Assembly (NCBI RefSeq): GCF_009618275.1
Contig: NZ_WIAD01000005.1
Coordinates: 1-64,000, forward strand
DNA: 64,000 nt
Reading direction: 5' to 3'
Source: Roseimaritima sediminicola
Lineage (GTDB): Bacteria; Planctomycetota; Planctomycetia; Pirellulales; Pirellulaceae
Shown here: positions 1 through 8,276 of the stretch, one piece after another
Numbering within the stretch: position 1 is the stretch's first letter
How the letters are laid out: every line of letters begins with the position of its first letter
Translations under genes and position numbers: made by a program
The notes under the pieces: model-generated
What the model saw: only the letters and a program-made list of their open reading frames with translations
What the model was told of the DNA's origin: nothing
Database searches by the model: none

Positions 1-164
1 ACATCGAAGAAGCCGAATTCGGCCACCGAATCCGCTGTACGGAACAAGAGCTTCACAACCCGGTGCGGTGTCTGCAGCGAATCGCGTCAGGACTCGATAT
101 CCTGGTTCGCCCGGAGCGCTTAGCCGCGGCCAGCGAGTTTCTTCAGAGGGTGCTTCGAAAGTAA
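1..164 (+). CDS. 3' end of an unidentified protein
   Basis: An open frame enters from the left edge. It reads IEEAEFGHRIRC at its start and ends FLQRVLRK followed by TAA at 162-164. About 53 residues are visible. They are charged and helical in character, with no motif that I recognise. The frame is uninterrupted and has codon use like its neighbours, so it is probably the C-terminus of a real gene that starts outside the window. Function unknown. Confidence 0.5.
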   Translation, partial: IEEAEFGHRIRCTEQELHNPVRCLQRIASGLDILVRPERLAAASEFLQRVLRK

Positions 165-365
165 GTGTCGTTGGCAAATTGATGGCTCACCGGCCGGAGT
201 TGTGCCAGTCAGTGAATTGCCTTCGCTCCGTGATTTGGGAACTTCCGTTCTCATACATCGAATCCGCCGGAGTCAGAAAGTCTGCAATTTGCAATCTCTA
301 TCCGCCGCGCCGTCTCTCGATCGCCTCAAGGCTCGATTCCCGCGTCCAAACTCTGGCGGGCAGGG
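165..365. repeat. intergenic spacer with two dispersed-repeat fragments
   Basis: No gene is seen between the two convergent genes. Positions 254-297 hold a degenerate copy of the AATCCGCCGGAGTCAG motif that bounds the larger elements at 15.8, 19.5 and 50.4 kb, followed by a TGCAATTTGCAATC heptad-like tail. Positions 345-370 hold an inverted copy of the CCAAACTCTGGCG repeat found at about ten places in this window. Confidence 0.5.
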
Positions 366-1433
366 CTACTGGGAGTCCAGGAAGCGATCGAGGTTTCGGG
401 CGAAGCGGCCCAGGTCGGCGGCGACGTACTGGCGAAAGTCTGCTAAGCGCTGCGCGGGGGTGTAAACGCGAAACGGAGGTCGGCCCGCGGTGTGCTTCAG
501 CAGTCGCGCAAACGCTTCGGGGCGACGCTCGGCCAAGTAGAACATCATCGCCCAGCTGAGGCAGTAGGCGTCGTCGATGCGCCGAGAATCTTGGAACAGG
601 CTGTCGTCGACGATTAATTGTCGCAAATCTGTCGCCAGCGACTCGCTGTCCCGGTACCGCGCTCGAAAGCGTTCGAGGTGGCTCGCGCTGAGGCGGTTGC
701 GGCCCGCCCGACCCGCCGCCTGTGACTGCATGCCCTCGGGTTCAAACAGCGTGCCGATCCCTTCGACGATCCAGCGCGGCGTTTCGTTCACGCGGCTGTG
801 AATGCCCGTGTTGTAAGCGGTTTGATGCGCCGTTTCGTGACGCACCGTTTCGGCCACGTAATCGGCGTGGCCCTGGTCGTGCAGGATCACCCGGTTCGAG
901 GGCAGGTGGTAGACGCCGGCGACGCGGGAGACTTGAATGCCCAGCCGAGCGAACTCGGCCTGCATCGCCGCTTGATCGGGCAGGACGACGGCGACCAGAG
1001 GGAACCGGCCTTGCCGCACGGTCGCGCCCCGGATCTGCATGTAGTGCACGAAATGCCGGTGCAGCGATTCGAACAGGCGAGGCCAGCGATCGCCGCGGCC
1101 CCGCGGCTGGACCACCAGGTAATGCGTGGTCGAAACGACTTCGAAGTCGCGCCCGTATTCTTCGCTCAACCGGGAGCGCATCTCCGCCCGCGAGGTCACG
1201 CGGAATCGCTCCTCGGTCTCGCCCAGAACCCGTGGCTGGACGCCATCGATCGTGTCGTGCAACCAACCGTCGCGGCCCAGAATCACGGTCCGCTGAGGCA
1301 CACGGATCAGTTGCAGGCCCCGCTCGGGACGTTCATGTTGCTGGGAAACGGCGAATTCCACGACCGGAGGCGAGGTGGCCGCGGCGCTCGGGGCACACAG
1401 CAGGACGGTCAGGACGGTGGGCAAACGCAACAT
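366..1433 (-). CDS. DUF1570-type secreted metallopeptidase-like protein
   Basis: This is a predicted exported protein of 355 residues with a short hydrophobic signal peptide (residues 1-19, ending around AAA). Residues 199-203 are HETAH, an HExxH zinc motif. It is followed by WIVEGIGTLFE (221-231), whose glutamate can be the third zinc ligand of a gluzincin-type site. This layout is typical of the DUF1570 proteins that are expanded in planctomycetes. The substrate is unknown. The gene is convergent with the fragment at the left edge and divergent from the secreted protein at 1595. The family call is good. Catalytic activity is inferred only from the motif. Confidence 0.75.
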   Translation of the reverse strand: MLRLPTVLTVLLCAPSAAATSPPVVEFAVSQQHERPERGLQLIRVPQRTVILGRDGWLHDTIDGVQPRVLGETEERFRVTSRAEMRSRLSEEYGRDFEVVSTTHYLVVQPRGRGDRWPRLFESLHRHFVHYMQIRGATVRQGRFPLVAVVLPDQAAMQAEFARLGIQVSRVAGVYHLPSNRVILHDQGHADYVAETVRHETAHQTAYNTGIHSRVNETPRWIVEGIGTLFEPEGMQSQAAGRAGRNRLSASHLERFRARYRDSESLATDLRQLIVDDSLFQDSRRIDDAYCLSWAMMFYLAERRPEAFARLLKHTAGRPPFRVYTPAQRLADFRQYVAADLGRFARNLDRFLDSQ

Positions 1434-1483
1434 CGAGCAGGCTTTCCGGGAGAGAAGATTCGGTCCGCACTACAAAGATAGGT

Positions 1484-1489
1484 TAGAAT
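1484..1489 (+). promoter_or_regulatory. candidate -10 element TAGAAT
   Basis: GGTTAGAAT lies about 105 nt before the ATG at 1595. It matches the GGNTANAAT pattern seen before several other genes here. No convincing -35 box is visible. Confidence 0.3.
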
Positions 1490-1594
1490 CGATTCCGTCC
1501 CCGGCGCCGCGGAGAGGAGTGTCGGGGTGAGCGTCAGAAAAGCGATGGCACCTAGCCTGTTGTGCGGATTTCTCCAGCCGGGAAGTGAGCGAAA

Positions 1595-2947
1595 ATGCGA
1601 ACCTTTGCCTTGACTTGTTTGCTTTGCTGCAGCGCAGCGCTGGGAAGCTTGTTTGCGCAGCCGATCCAGCCCCCCGCTGCGGATCCTTCCGCTGCCGAAG
1701 CGGCTCCCGCGGACGAGTCGGCTCCCGCTGACGAGGCGGCTCCCGCTGACGAGGCGGACTTCGAAGCCGACGTGCGCGACCTTGTCGACCAACTGGACGC
1801 CGCTCAGTTGGTCAAGCGACAGGGCGCCGAACGCGAGTTGATCGAAAAGGGTCCTGAGGCTTTGCGGTATCTGCCCACCGAGCGCAGTTCGTTGTCGGCC
1901 GAAGCCCGGATGCGGCTCTCGCGCGTGCGACTGGCACTGGAAAAAGAGAAGGCCAGGGTCGCGACCGAAGCCGTCACGGTGCGGTTGGCCGGCGCGTCGA
2001 CGCTGGGCGAGGCGCTGGAGCGAATCAGTGCGGCCAGCGGTGTGGAATTCGAACACGACGTGGCTGACAGCACGCCGGTGCAGTTGGGCAAGGTCGGCGC
2101 GTTGTCGTTTTGGCCAGCGGTGGATACGGTCTTGGACGCCGCGTCGCTGGACATCGATTTCTATGGCGGTGAAGAGGGCGTTTTGGCACTGGTGCCGCGG
2201 GCATCGCAGCGGCCGGACCGGATCGATTCAGCAGCCTATGCCGGCGTGTACCGTTTAGAGCCGACCACGGTGGTGGCTCGCCGCGTGCTGAACCGGCCCG
2301 CGCAGAGCGGTTTAAATATTGCGGTCGAGATCGCTTGGGAGCCTCGCTTGACGCCGATCGGGCTGACGCTGCCGCTGGATCAATTGCATGCCACCTTGGA
2401 TAACCAGGTGACGTTGATCCCCGAGTCGGTCGAAGGCGACATCAATGTGACCAGCAACGCCGGCCTGGCTTTCTCAGAAATTCACCTGCCGCTGCAGCTG
2501 CCCGAAGGACGTCCTCACAAGATCGAAACGCTGACCGGATTGATCCGTGCGCTGATCCCGGGACCCAGCGCGACGTTCGATTTCCCGCTGGCCAAAGGTG
2601 CCGATGAAGCTCGCAACGGCGCGGTCACCGTAAAACTGGAAGCGATCCGGCCGAACGGTCCCTTGCACGAAATCCGCGTGCTGATGGCGATGGAAAACGC
2701 CGATCGTTCGCTGGAGAGTCATCGCCAGTGGGTCTTTGAGAATCCGGCTTACGTGACCGCCGCCGATGGCACGCGAAGCGAACACTTGGGGTACCAGGTC
2801 TATCGCCAGACCAGCAGCGAAGTCGGCGTGGGCTACCTGTTCGATCTGGGCGGCAAGGTCGAGGATTACTCGTTCCACTACGAAACGCCCACCGGCGTGG
2901 TCCCCAGCGAAGTCGAGTTCGTGATCACCGACGTACTGTTGCCCTAA
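1595..2947 (+). CDS. secreted protein of unknown function with an acidic Ala/Pro linker
   Basis: This 450-residue protein has a clear signal peptide (MRTFALTCLLCCSAALGSLFA). A low-complexity linker follows at about residues 26-52, with repeated PADEAAPADEA. Next comes a helical segment resembling a HEAT-like repeat (DLVDQLDAAQLVKRQGAERE). The rest is beta-rich and contains TLGEALERISAASGVEFE, similar to the small N-domains of secretins. It is therefore probably periplasmic. I recognise no catalytic motif. Downstream is a palindromic MITE-like insertion that could also act as a terminator. The coding call is strong and the function is unknown. Confidence 0.75.
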   Translation: MRTFALTCLLCCSAALGSLFAQPIQPPAADPSAAEAAPADESAPADEAAPADEADFEADVRDLVDQLDAAQLVKRQGAERELIEKGPEALRYLPTERSSLSAEARMRLSRVRLALEKEKARVATEAVTVRLAGASTLGEALERISAASGVEFEHDVADSTPVQLGKVGALSFWPAVDTVLDAASLDIDFYGGEEGVLALVPRASQRPDRIDSAAYAGVYRLEPTTVVARRVLNRPAQSGLNIAVEIAWEPRLTPIGLTLPLDQLHATLDNQVTLIPESVEGDINVTSNAGLAFSEIHLPLQLPEGRPHKIETLTGLIRALIPGPSATFDFPLAKGADEARNGAVTVKLEAIRPNGPLHEIRVLMAMENADRSLESHRQWVFENPAYVTAADGTRSEHLGYQVYRQTSSEVGVGYLFDLGGKVEDYSFHYETPTGVVPSEVEFVITDVLLP

Positions 2948-2966
2948 CCCTTTTCCCGTAGCTGAA

Positions 2967-3084
2967 CGGGCTGTCGATTTATTGAGCCGTTTAGGCGATA
3001 GCCTCGGTTTGGTCACCGCAAAACCGGGGCTAACGCCCAAACGGCTCACATTAGCAATGCGTTTTCGAGTAAATCGACAGCCCG
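2967..3084. mobile_element. 118-bp MITE-like palindromic element with TIRs and a TGAA duplication
   Basis: The element starts with CGGGCTGTCGATTTA and ends with its perfect reverse complement, a 15-bp terminal inverted repeat. Inside is a second inverted repeat of about 21 bp (2983-3003 with 3028-3048, two mismatches), related to the hairpin at 31451-31525. The tetranucleotide TGAA flanks it on both sides (2963-2966 and 3085-3088). Removing the element and one TGAA restores CCGTAGCTGAAGTCGCCAG, the sequence of the intact dispersed repeat at 21.3 and 30.6 kb. It therefore appears to have inserted into that repeat. Confidence 0.7.
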
Positions 3085-3204
3085 TGAAGTCGCCAGACTT
3101 TGGGGGGGCGGCCGCTGAGCGTTCTCAATGCCGTCCAAACTCTGGCGAGTTCAGCTACGCCCAAACTCTGGCGAGGAGTAGCTACGGGAGTGCAGCTACG
3201 GCGA
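3085..3204. repeat. dispersed CGCCAGASTTTGG repeat cluster
   Basis: Several direct and inverted copies of the GTAGCTGAAGTCGCC / CCAAACTCTGGCGAG repeat occupy the spacer between the converging genes. No open frame here looks like a gene. Confidence 0.6.
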
Positions 3205-4293
3205 CTAGTTCAAGTCGGCCGGTCCGCCTTCGTCGCCGCTGAGGTGGCGCTGGAGATAGTTGGCTCGCTGGACGTTGCGGTCGGAGGAGCCCAGCAAGCG
3301 GCCGTGCAGTTTTTGAAGATGAGCTGGTTGGGTGTGGATGAACAGCTCGTTGATCTTCTTGACCGCGACGCTTTCGATCAGCCCCAGGTTGACGCCCATG
3401 CGAACCTTCGACAGGTAGTGCATGGTTTCTTCGCTGCTGATCTTCTTGGCCGTGCAGAGGATGCCCAGGGCGCGGCTGACGTCGTCGTGAAGGTCCTGTT
3501 CGCTCTGGTCGACCAGGAACTGGCGGGCGCGGCGTTCGTAATCGATCAACACCGGCACGACTTCGCCCACCTGTTCGACCAGTTCGGTTTCGCTCTTGCC
3601 GAGGGTGATCTGGTTGCTGACCTGATAGAAGTCGCCGGTGAACTGGCTGCCTTCGCCGTACAGGCCGCGAACCGTTACGCTGATCTTCTGCAGGCTGCGG
3701 AAGACCTTGTCGATCTGGCGGGTGATGACCAGGGCCGGCAGGTGCATCATCACGCTGACTCGCAGGCCCGTGCCCACGTTGGTCGGACAGGCGGTCAGGT
3801 AGCCGTACTTGGGATGGTAGGCGTAGGTGATCGCCCCTTCGATCAAATCATCCAGATGATTGATCTGTTCCCAAGCTTTGGTCAGGTCCAGGCCGCTGTG
3901 CATGACCTGCAGCCGCAGATGATCCTCTTCGTTGATCATCACGCTGAACTGTTCGCTGGGATCGATCGCCACGGCTCGAGCCCCTTCGGTCTCGGACAGC
4001 TCGCGGCTGATCAATTGCCGTTCGACCAGGAATTGGCGGTCGACCTCGGACAACCCGCCGACGTTGATGTAGCGGACGTCGTTCCATTCCTCCAGCTTGT
4101 TCAGCCGTGCGGCCACGGTGCGTTCGATAGCCAGCCGATCCTCTTCGCTGCAGCGGCGGATGAACGGATAATCGCTCAGATTGCGAGCCAAGCGGATGCG
4201 GCTGCTGATCACGATGTCCGATTCCGGGCCCGTGCCGCGCAACCATTCGCCACAGCGGCCGGCCAGTTCATCCAGTTTTTCGGTCGGCTGCAT
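3205..4293 (-). CDS. mcsB: McsB-type protein arginine kinase
   Basis: ATP:guanido phosphotransferase family. It is predicted to phosphorylate arginines on proteins, marking them for ClpCP-type proteolysis in the Bacillus model. Counting from the ATG at 4293, the signature parts are all present: SSRIRLARN (30-38) for ATP binding, the NEED loop (121-124), CPTNVGTGLR with the active-site-loop Cys169, GLYGEGS, and NQITLGKSE. Near the C-terminus RNVQRA (339-344) stands where Bacillus McsB has the RDxxRA phospho-arginine site, so Asp is replaced by Asn. A TTG at 4299 overlaps the mcsA stop and could also start the gene. The ATG was chosen because GGAGG lies 10 nt upstream. The 362-residue length is normal for McsB. 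Confidence 0.92.
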   Translation of the reverse strand: MQPTEKLDELAGRCGEWLRGTGPESDIVISSRIRLARNLSDYPFIRRCSEEDRLAIERTVAARLNKLEEWNDVRYINVGGLSEVDRQFLVERQLISRELSETEGARAVAIDPSEQFSVMINEEDHLRLQVMHSGLDLTKAWEQINHLDDLIEGAITYAYHPKYGYLTACPTNVGTGLRVSVMMHLPALVITRQIDKVFRSLQKISVTVRGLYGEGSQFTGDFYQVSNQITLGKSETELVEQVGEVVPVLIDYERRARQFLVDQSEQDLHDDVSRALGILCTAKKISSEETMHYLSKVRMGVNLGLIESVAVKKINELFIHTQPAHLQKLHGRLLGSSDRNVQRANYLQRHLSGDEGGPADLN

Positions 4294-4295
4294 GA

Positions 4296-4967
4296 TCAAG
4301 CATCCTCCGCTTGCGAAGGAGGCTCCGGCGGGTCAGAGGGTTTGGATGATTTTGGCGGTTTGGGTCGCTTGGAGGGCTTCGACGGCGAGGAAGATTTCGA
4401 CGCCTTCTTCGACTGTGCCGACGGTTGGTCGGCAGCATCGGAGCCGGCCTCGTCCTTGCTCGCTTCGTCTTTGCCCGCTTCGAGGGCTCGCAGCTGGTCG
4501 CGGATCTCCGAGGCTCGCTCGTAATCCTCTCGCTCGACCGCTTCGTCCATTTCCCGTCGCAGCTGGATGGCCTGGGCCTGCAGGTCGGCGGTCGGGGCGC
4601 TGCGTTGGGGCCGTTTGCCGTGGTGTTCGAGCGAATCGTGGATATTGCTCAACAGCGGCTCGAGGTCCTTTTGGAAGTGGGTGTAGTCGTAGGGGCACCC
4701 CAGGCGGCCGGCATTGCGGAATTCGTAGAACGTGATCCCGCACACCGGGCAGGCCTTGCGATCCAGCTCCGCGAGTTCTTCCTTGGTCTGTCCCAGTTTC
4801 AGTTGTTTGGCCAGCGCACTGGCGACCGAGGCCACCGGCGTGGGTGACTCCTGGGAGAGGAACCCGCGAGCGTGCTCTTCGCACAGATGCATCACCTTGG
4901 GGCCATCCGGGTCGGTCAGTTCCGTGATATGGAACGTCGCTGGTTTTTCGCAGTGCTGGCACTTCAC
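4296..4967 (-). CDS. mcsA: McsA-like zinc-finger activator with UVR motif
   Basis: This is the partner of the McsB kinase encoded directly downstream; the stop of this gene overlaps the McsB start region. The N-terminus carries C3-C6 with C29 and H32. A second zinc cluster has C73-C76 and C91. A UvrB/UvrC (UVR) motif lies at about 129-163 (MDEAVEREDYERASEIRDQL). In Bacillus, McsA zinc fingers activate McsB. After residue 165 there is a long Lys/Ser/Pro-rich tail (KPSKRPKPPKSSKPSDPPE) not found in typical McsA, probably disordered. The two-gene operon supports both assignments. Confidence 0.88.
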   Translation of the reverse strand: MKCQHCEKPATFHITELTDPDGPKVMHLCEEHARGFLSQESPTPVASVASALAKQLKLGQTKEELAELDRKACPVCGITFYEFRNAGRLGCPYDYTHFQKDLEPLLSNIHDSLEHHGKRPQRSAPTADLQAQAIQLRREMDEAVEREDYERASEIRDQLRALEAGKDEASKDEAGSDAADQPSAQSKKASKSSSPSKPSKRPKPPKSSKPSDPPEPPSQAEDA

Positions 4968-5048
4968 GGGTTGGTCTCGATAGGGAGTTCAACAAAGCGG
5001 GCGAAGCGCGGCGTGGAGGGAACCATCGAGGGCGGTTCCCCGGCGAAA

Positions 5049-5321
5049 CTACTTCGTCGCTTTGGCTTTTTTGATCAGGTGCTGCAGGCGGCTTTTCGTG
5101 CGAGCGGCGGCATTGCGGTGAATCACGCCCTTGGCGCCGGCTCGATCGAGGTGCTTGGCAGCCACGCGAGCTTCGGTTTCGGCCGAGTCCAATTCTCCCG
5201 ATTCGACCGCTTCGCGGACTTTACGGATCTGCGTGCGCATGGCACTCTTGACCGCACGGTTGGCAGCACGACGTTTTTCGTTCTGACGCAGTCGCTTCTT
5301 GGCACTAGCTGAGTTAGGCAT
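5049..5321 (-). CDS. rpsT: 30S ribosomal protein S20
   Basis: This is a 90-residue, highly basic, all-helical protein that starts MPNSASAKKRLRQNEKRR and contains NRAVKSAMRTQIRKV and KGVIHRNAAARTKSRL, the typical bS20 pattern. It binds 16S rRNA in the small subunit. It stands alone, as rpsT usually does. It is followed by mcsA on the same strand after about 80 bp, so co-transcription is possible but not shown. Confidence 0.96.
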   Translation of the reverse strand: MPNSASAKKRLRQNEKRRAANRAVKSAMRTQIRKVREAVESGELDSAETEARVAAKHLDRAGAKGVIHRNAAARTKSRLQHLIKKAKATK

Positions 5322-5462
5322 ACTGGTTGTTTAGTAGGGTAAGGCTATCTTGGTCACACTAACGAACCTCAAAGTATGCCGCTGGGCGGCGATTCTGTCC
5401 AGAGCTACCTTTTGCCGGCCAGGAAAGCTGGAGCAATTTGCCCAGCGTCCCGCGTTTAACTG

Positions 5463-7019
5463 TTGTATTTTACCGCCAAGGGCCCCGACAAATTGAATTC
5501 AGCTCAGGTTTATCTTATCGGTGCCGGCCCGGGTGACCCGGGACTTCTGACCCTGCGGGGGGCGGCCTGCCTCGAGGCGGCCGATGTCGTGTTGTACGAC
5601 GGGCTGAGCAATGCGGCGCTGTTGTCGCACGCGCCGGCCGCCGAGCACATCTGTGTGGGCAAGCACGGCCGCAGCCGGATCTGGACGCAGGACGAAATTA
5701 TCGAGGAGATGCTGCGGCACGTCCGCGCGGGCCGCATCGTCGCGCGGCTGAAAGGCGGCGATCCGGCGGTGTTTGCGCGCACGGCCGAAGAAGCCGAGGC
5801 CCTGCGCGATGCGGGAATTCGCTTTGAAATCATCCCCGGCATCACCGCCGCCCTGGCCGCTAGCAGCTACGCCGGGATCCCGGTCACGCACCGCAAACTG
5901 GCCTCGGCCGTCGCCCTGGTGACCGGGCACGAGGAACCCGGCAAGCCGAAATCGGCCCTGGACTGGGAGGCGTTGGCACGGTTTCCCGGCACGCTGGTGA
6001 TCTACATGGGCGTGACCACCGTCAAAACCTGGACCCAGGCGCTGTTGGATGCCGGCAAGCCTGCCGACACGCCGGCCGCCATCCTCCGCCGCTGCAGCCT
6101 GCCGGATCAGCAGAGTTTGCACTGCCGGCTGGACGAAGTCGTGGGGCATCTGACGCCGGCCAGCAAGTTTCGGCCGCCGGTGATCGTGATCCTGGGCCCG
6201 GTAACCCAGTTGGCCGCGACCTTCGGCTGGTTCGATCTGCGACCTCTGTTTGGCCAGCGCGTGTTGGTCTGTCGACCGCAGCAGCAGGCCGAAGAGCTGG
6301 CCGAACCACTACGATCTCGTGGGGCGGAAGTGTTGTTGCAGCCGGCAATCGAAATCGCGCCCCCGGCCGATTGGGCTCCGCTGGACGAAGCGATCGGCCA
6401 GCTGACGTCCGGCGAGACGCTGGTCTTCGCCAGCCGTAACGGTGTGGAATATTTCTTCGATCGCTTGACGACACTTGGCAAGGACGCCCGGCGATTGGCG
6501 GGGGTGCGAGTTGCCGCGGTGGGGAGCCGAACGGCCGAGGCCCTCGGCCGGCGAGGCGTGCGAGCGGACGTGGTGCCGGAGCGCTTCGATGCCGAAGGCC
6601 TGGCCGAAGTGCTGGCCGGCCGCGCGGCCGGTCGGCGGTTCTGGTTGATCCGCGCCAGCCGCGGACGCGATACGCTCGATACCCTGCTGGCCGACGCCGG
6701 AGGCGAGGTTCGGCGCGTCGTCGCCTACCAGAACCGAGACGTCGCCGAGGCCGACCCGCAGCTGGCCGCTCGCCTCACAGCCGGCGAGGTGGACTGGATC
6801 GCGGTCACCAGCAGCGCGATCGCCGATTCGCTGGTCCGCCTGTTCGGTGATTCCCTGCGCAACGCCAAACTGGCCAGTATCAGTCCGACCACCACGGCCA
6901 CCCTGGCTCGCCACGGTCTCGAGGCAAGCGTCGAAGCCCAGCCGTACACGATGCAGGCCCTGGTAGACGCCATCACGGAATTCCAGCAAAGCCAAAGTCA
7001 GAATTCAGATCCAAGTTAA
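5463..7019 (+). CDS. cobA-hemD: CobA-HemD fusion: uroporphyrinogen-III methyltransferase / uroporphyrinogen-III synthase
   Basis: This is a bifunctional tetrapyrrole enzyme. The first ~250 residues are an SAM-dependent uroporphyrinogen-III C-methyltransferase, with GAGPGDPGLLTLRG near the start and LKGGDPAVFAR at about 96-106. From about residue 262 the sequence is a uroporphyrinogen-III synthase of HemD type (GQRVLVCRPQQQAEELAEPL, VFASRNGVEYFF, VTSSAIADSLVRLF). The fusion makes uro'gen III and methylates it to precorrin-2, the entry to sirohaem or cobalamin. The start is uncertain: TTG at 5463 gives this frame, and another TTG at 5493 lies nearer the conserved core. No good ribosome-binding site is visible for either. 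Confidence 0.9.
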   Translation: MYFTAKGPDKLNSAQVYLIGAGPGDPGLLTLRGAACLEAADVVLYDGLSNAALLSHAPAAEHICVGKHGRSRIWTQDEIIEEMLRHVRAGRIVARLKGGDPAVFARTAEEAEALRDAGIRFEIIPGITAALAASSYAGIPVTHRKLASAVALVTGHEEPGKPKSALDWEALARFPGTLVIYMGVTTVKTWTQALLDAGKPADTPAAILRRCSLPDQQSLHCRLDEVVGHLTPASKFRPPVIVILGPVTQLAATFGWFDLRPLFGQRVLVCRPQQQAEELAEPLRSRGAEVLLQPAIEIAPPADWAPLDEAIGQLTSGETLVFASRNGVEYFFDRLTTLGKDARRLAGVRVAAVGSRTAEALGRRGVRADVVPERFDAEGLAEVLAGRAAGRRFWLIRASRGRDTLDTLLADAGGEVRRVVAYQNRDVAEADPQLAARLTAGEVDWIAVTSSAIADSLVRLFGDSLRNAKLASISPTTTATLARHGLEASVEAQPYTMQALVDAITEFQQSQSQNSDPS

Positions 7020-7056
7020 CAACGCTAGAAAAATCAATAACGCTAGAAAACCTGTT

Positions 7057-8178
7057 ATGGATGCTTCGGTTAGCGCTTCGACACGTGTGATTATCGTCGG
7101 GGCAGGGCCCATCGGATTGGAATTGGCCGTGGCCCTGCGGCGACGCCGTATCCCGTTCGAGATCGTCGACGCCGGAGCGATCGGGCAGACGATCTCCTGG
7201 TGGGCGCCCCAGACTCGTTGGTTCAGCAGCAATGAACGCATCGCCATCGCGGGCGTGCCCTTGGTGACGCCGGATCAGGCCAAAGCCACTCGCGAACAGT
7301 ACCTGGCGTACCTGCGCGGCGTCGTCGCCCAGTTCGATATCCCGGTGCGTACCTATCAACGCGTGGTCGACATCCAGCGGCGTGAGTCGGACGGGCAGGG
7401 TGGCCCGGACGGCGAGACTCGCTTTCGCGTGATCACCGAAGGCCGCGGCACGCGCACCGCGCTGGACTGCCAGAACGTCGTCCTGGCCTGTGGCGGCACG
7501 GATCGGCCACGCCGCTTGGGGGTCCCCGGCGAAGACCTGCCGCACGTCGACGGCTACCTGCGCGAGCCGCACCGCTATGTGGGCCGGCGGGTCTTGATCG
7601 TGGGCGGGCGAAACAGTGCGGTCGAAGCGGCCCTGCGTCTGCATCACGCCGGGGCCGAGGTCAGCCTCAGCTATCGCGGCGCGACGCTGCCCGAGGACGG
7701 GATCAAGTACTGGTTGTTGCCCGAGATCCGGGGCCTGTGCGCGGCCGGCCGAATCCGCGCTTACTTCGGCACCCGGCCCGCCGCCATCCACGGCGACCAC
7801 GTGGTGTTGGAACCGGTAAAGGGGCACGGATCGGTCGGCGAAAGCGGAGCCGAAGCGGCGACGCAGCGCGTGGCGGTGGACGACGTGCTGAAGTTGATCG
7901 GTTACGAGCAGGACAAGCGGCTGTTCGAGATGGCGGGGGTTGAATTGATCGAGGACAGCCTCCGGCCGCAGATCGACGAGCAAACGATGCAGAGCAACGC
8001 GGCCGGCATCTACGTCGCCGGCACCGCGGTGGCGGGTTCGCAGAGCAGCCGCTACAAGATTTTTCTGGAGAACTGCCACGAGCACGTGGATCGCATCGTG
8101 GCGGATCTAACGGGCCAAACGGTCCGTCATCAGGACGCCCGGTTCGCCGCCGAAATCGCCGCCCAGCCCGAGAGTTGA
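7057..8178 (+). CDS. YpdA-like NAD(P)H/FAD-dependent oxidoreductase (bacillithiol disulfide reductase family)
   Basis: This 373-residue flavoprotein has an FAD-binding GAGPIGLE (13-20) followed by the YpdA family landmarks: QTRWFSSNERIAIAGVPL, EQYLAYLRGV, and a second dinucleotide-binding GGRNSAVEAALRL. The C-terminus has the GIYVAGTAVAG motif that closes the FAD site. In Firmicutes, YpdA recycles oxidised bacillithiol. Whether this organism uses bacillithiol is not shown here. It follows cobA-hemD by 37 bp, a spacer with a direct repeat of AACGCTAGAAAA (7021-7032 and about 7038-7050), so the two may be co-transcribed. Confidence 0.8.
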   Translation: MDASVSASTRVIIVGAGPIGLELAVALRRRRIPFEIVDAGAIGQTISWWAPQTRWFSSNERIAIAGVPLVTPDQAKATREQYLAYLRGVVAQFDIPVRTYQRVVDIQRRESDGQGGPDGETRFRVITEGRGTRTALDCQNVVLACGGTDRPRRLGVPGEDLPHVDGYLREPHRYVGRRVLIVGGRNSAVEAALRLHHAGAEVSLSYRGATLPEDGIKYWLLPEIRGLCAAGRIRAYFGTRPAAIHGDHVVLEPVKGHGSVGESGAEAATQRVAVDDVLKLIGYEQDKRLFEMAGVELIEDSLRPQIDEQTMQSNAAGIYVAGTAVAGSQSSRYKIFLENCHEHVDRIVADLTGQTVRHQDARFAAEIAAQPES

Positions 8179-8192
8179 ATCCGTGGCAGAGT

Positions 8193-8276
8193 AGCTCGGC
8201 TGTCCCAGCCGAGAGGGAGTTTTTCACGGCTGAAACAGCCGTGCTACTTTCACAGGCTGGAAGCCTATGCCACTGG
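8193..8276. repeat. string of three dispersed hairpin modules
   Basis: Three short modules follow each other: a GTAGCTCGGCTGTCCCAGCC hairpin, a CACGGCTGAAACAGCCGTG hairpin, and one CACAGGCTGGAAGCCTATGC unit. Copies of the first and third recur at 11.9, 12.3, 22.8, 34.1, 54.5 and 63.8 kb. They fill the gap between two convergent genes. Confidence 0.6.

Noticed and set aside
3100-4524. 474-residue plus-strand frame
   Set aside because: Antisense to mcsB and mcsA, which are certain.
5322-5462. tRNA or other RNA gene in spacers
   Set aside because: No cloverleaf, TTCGANTC loop or conserved RNA motif could be found here or in the other intergenic regions.
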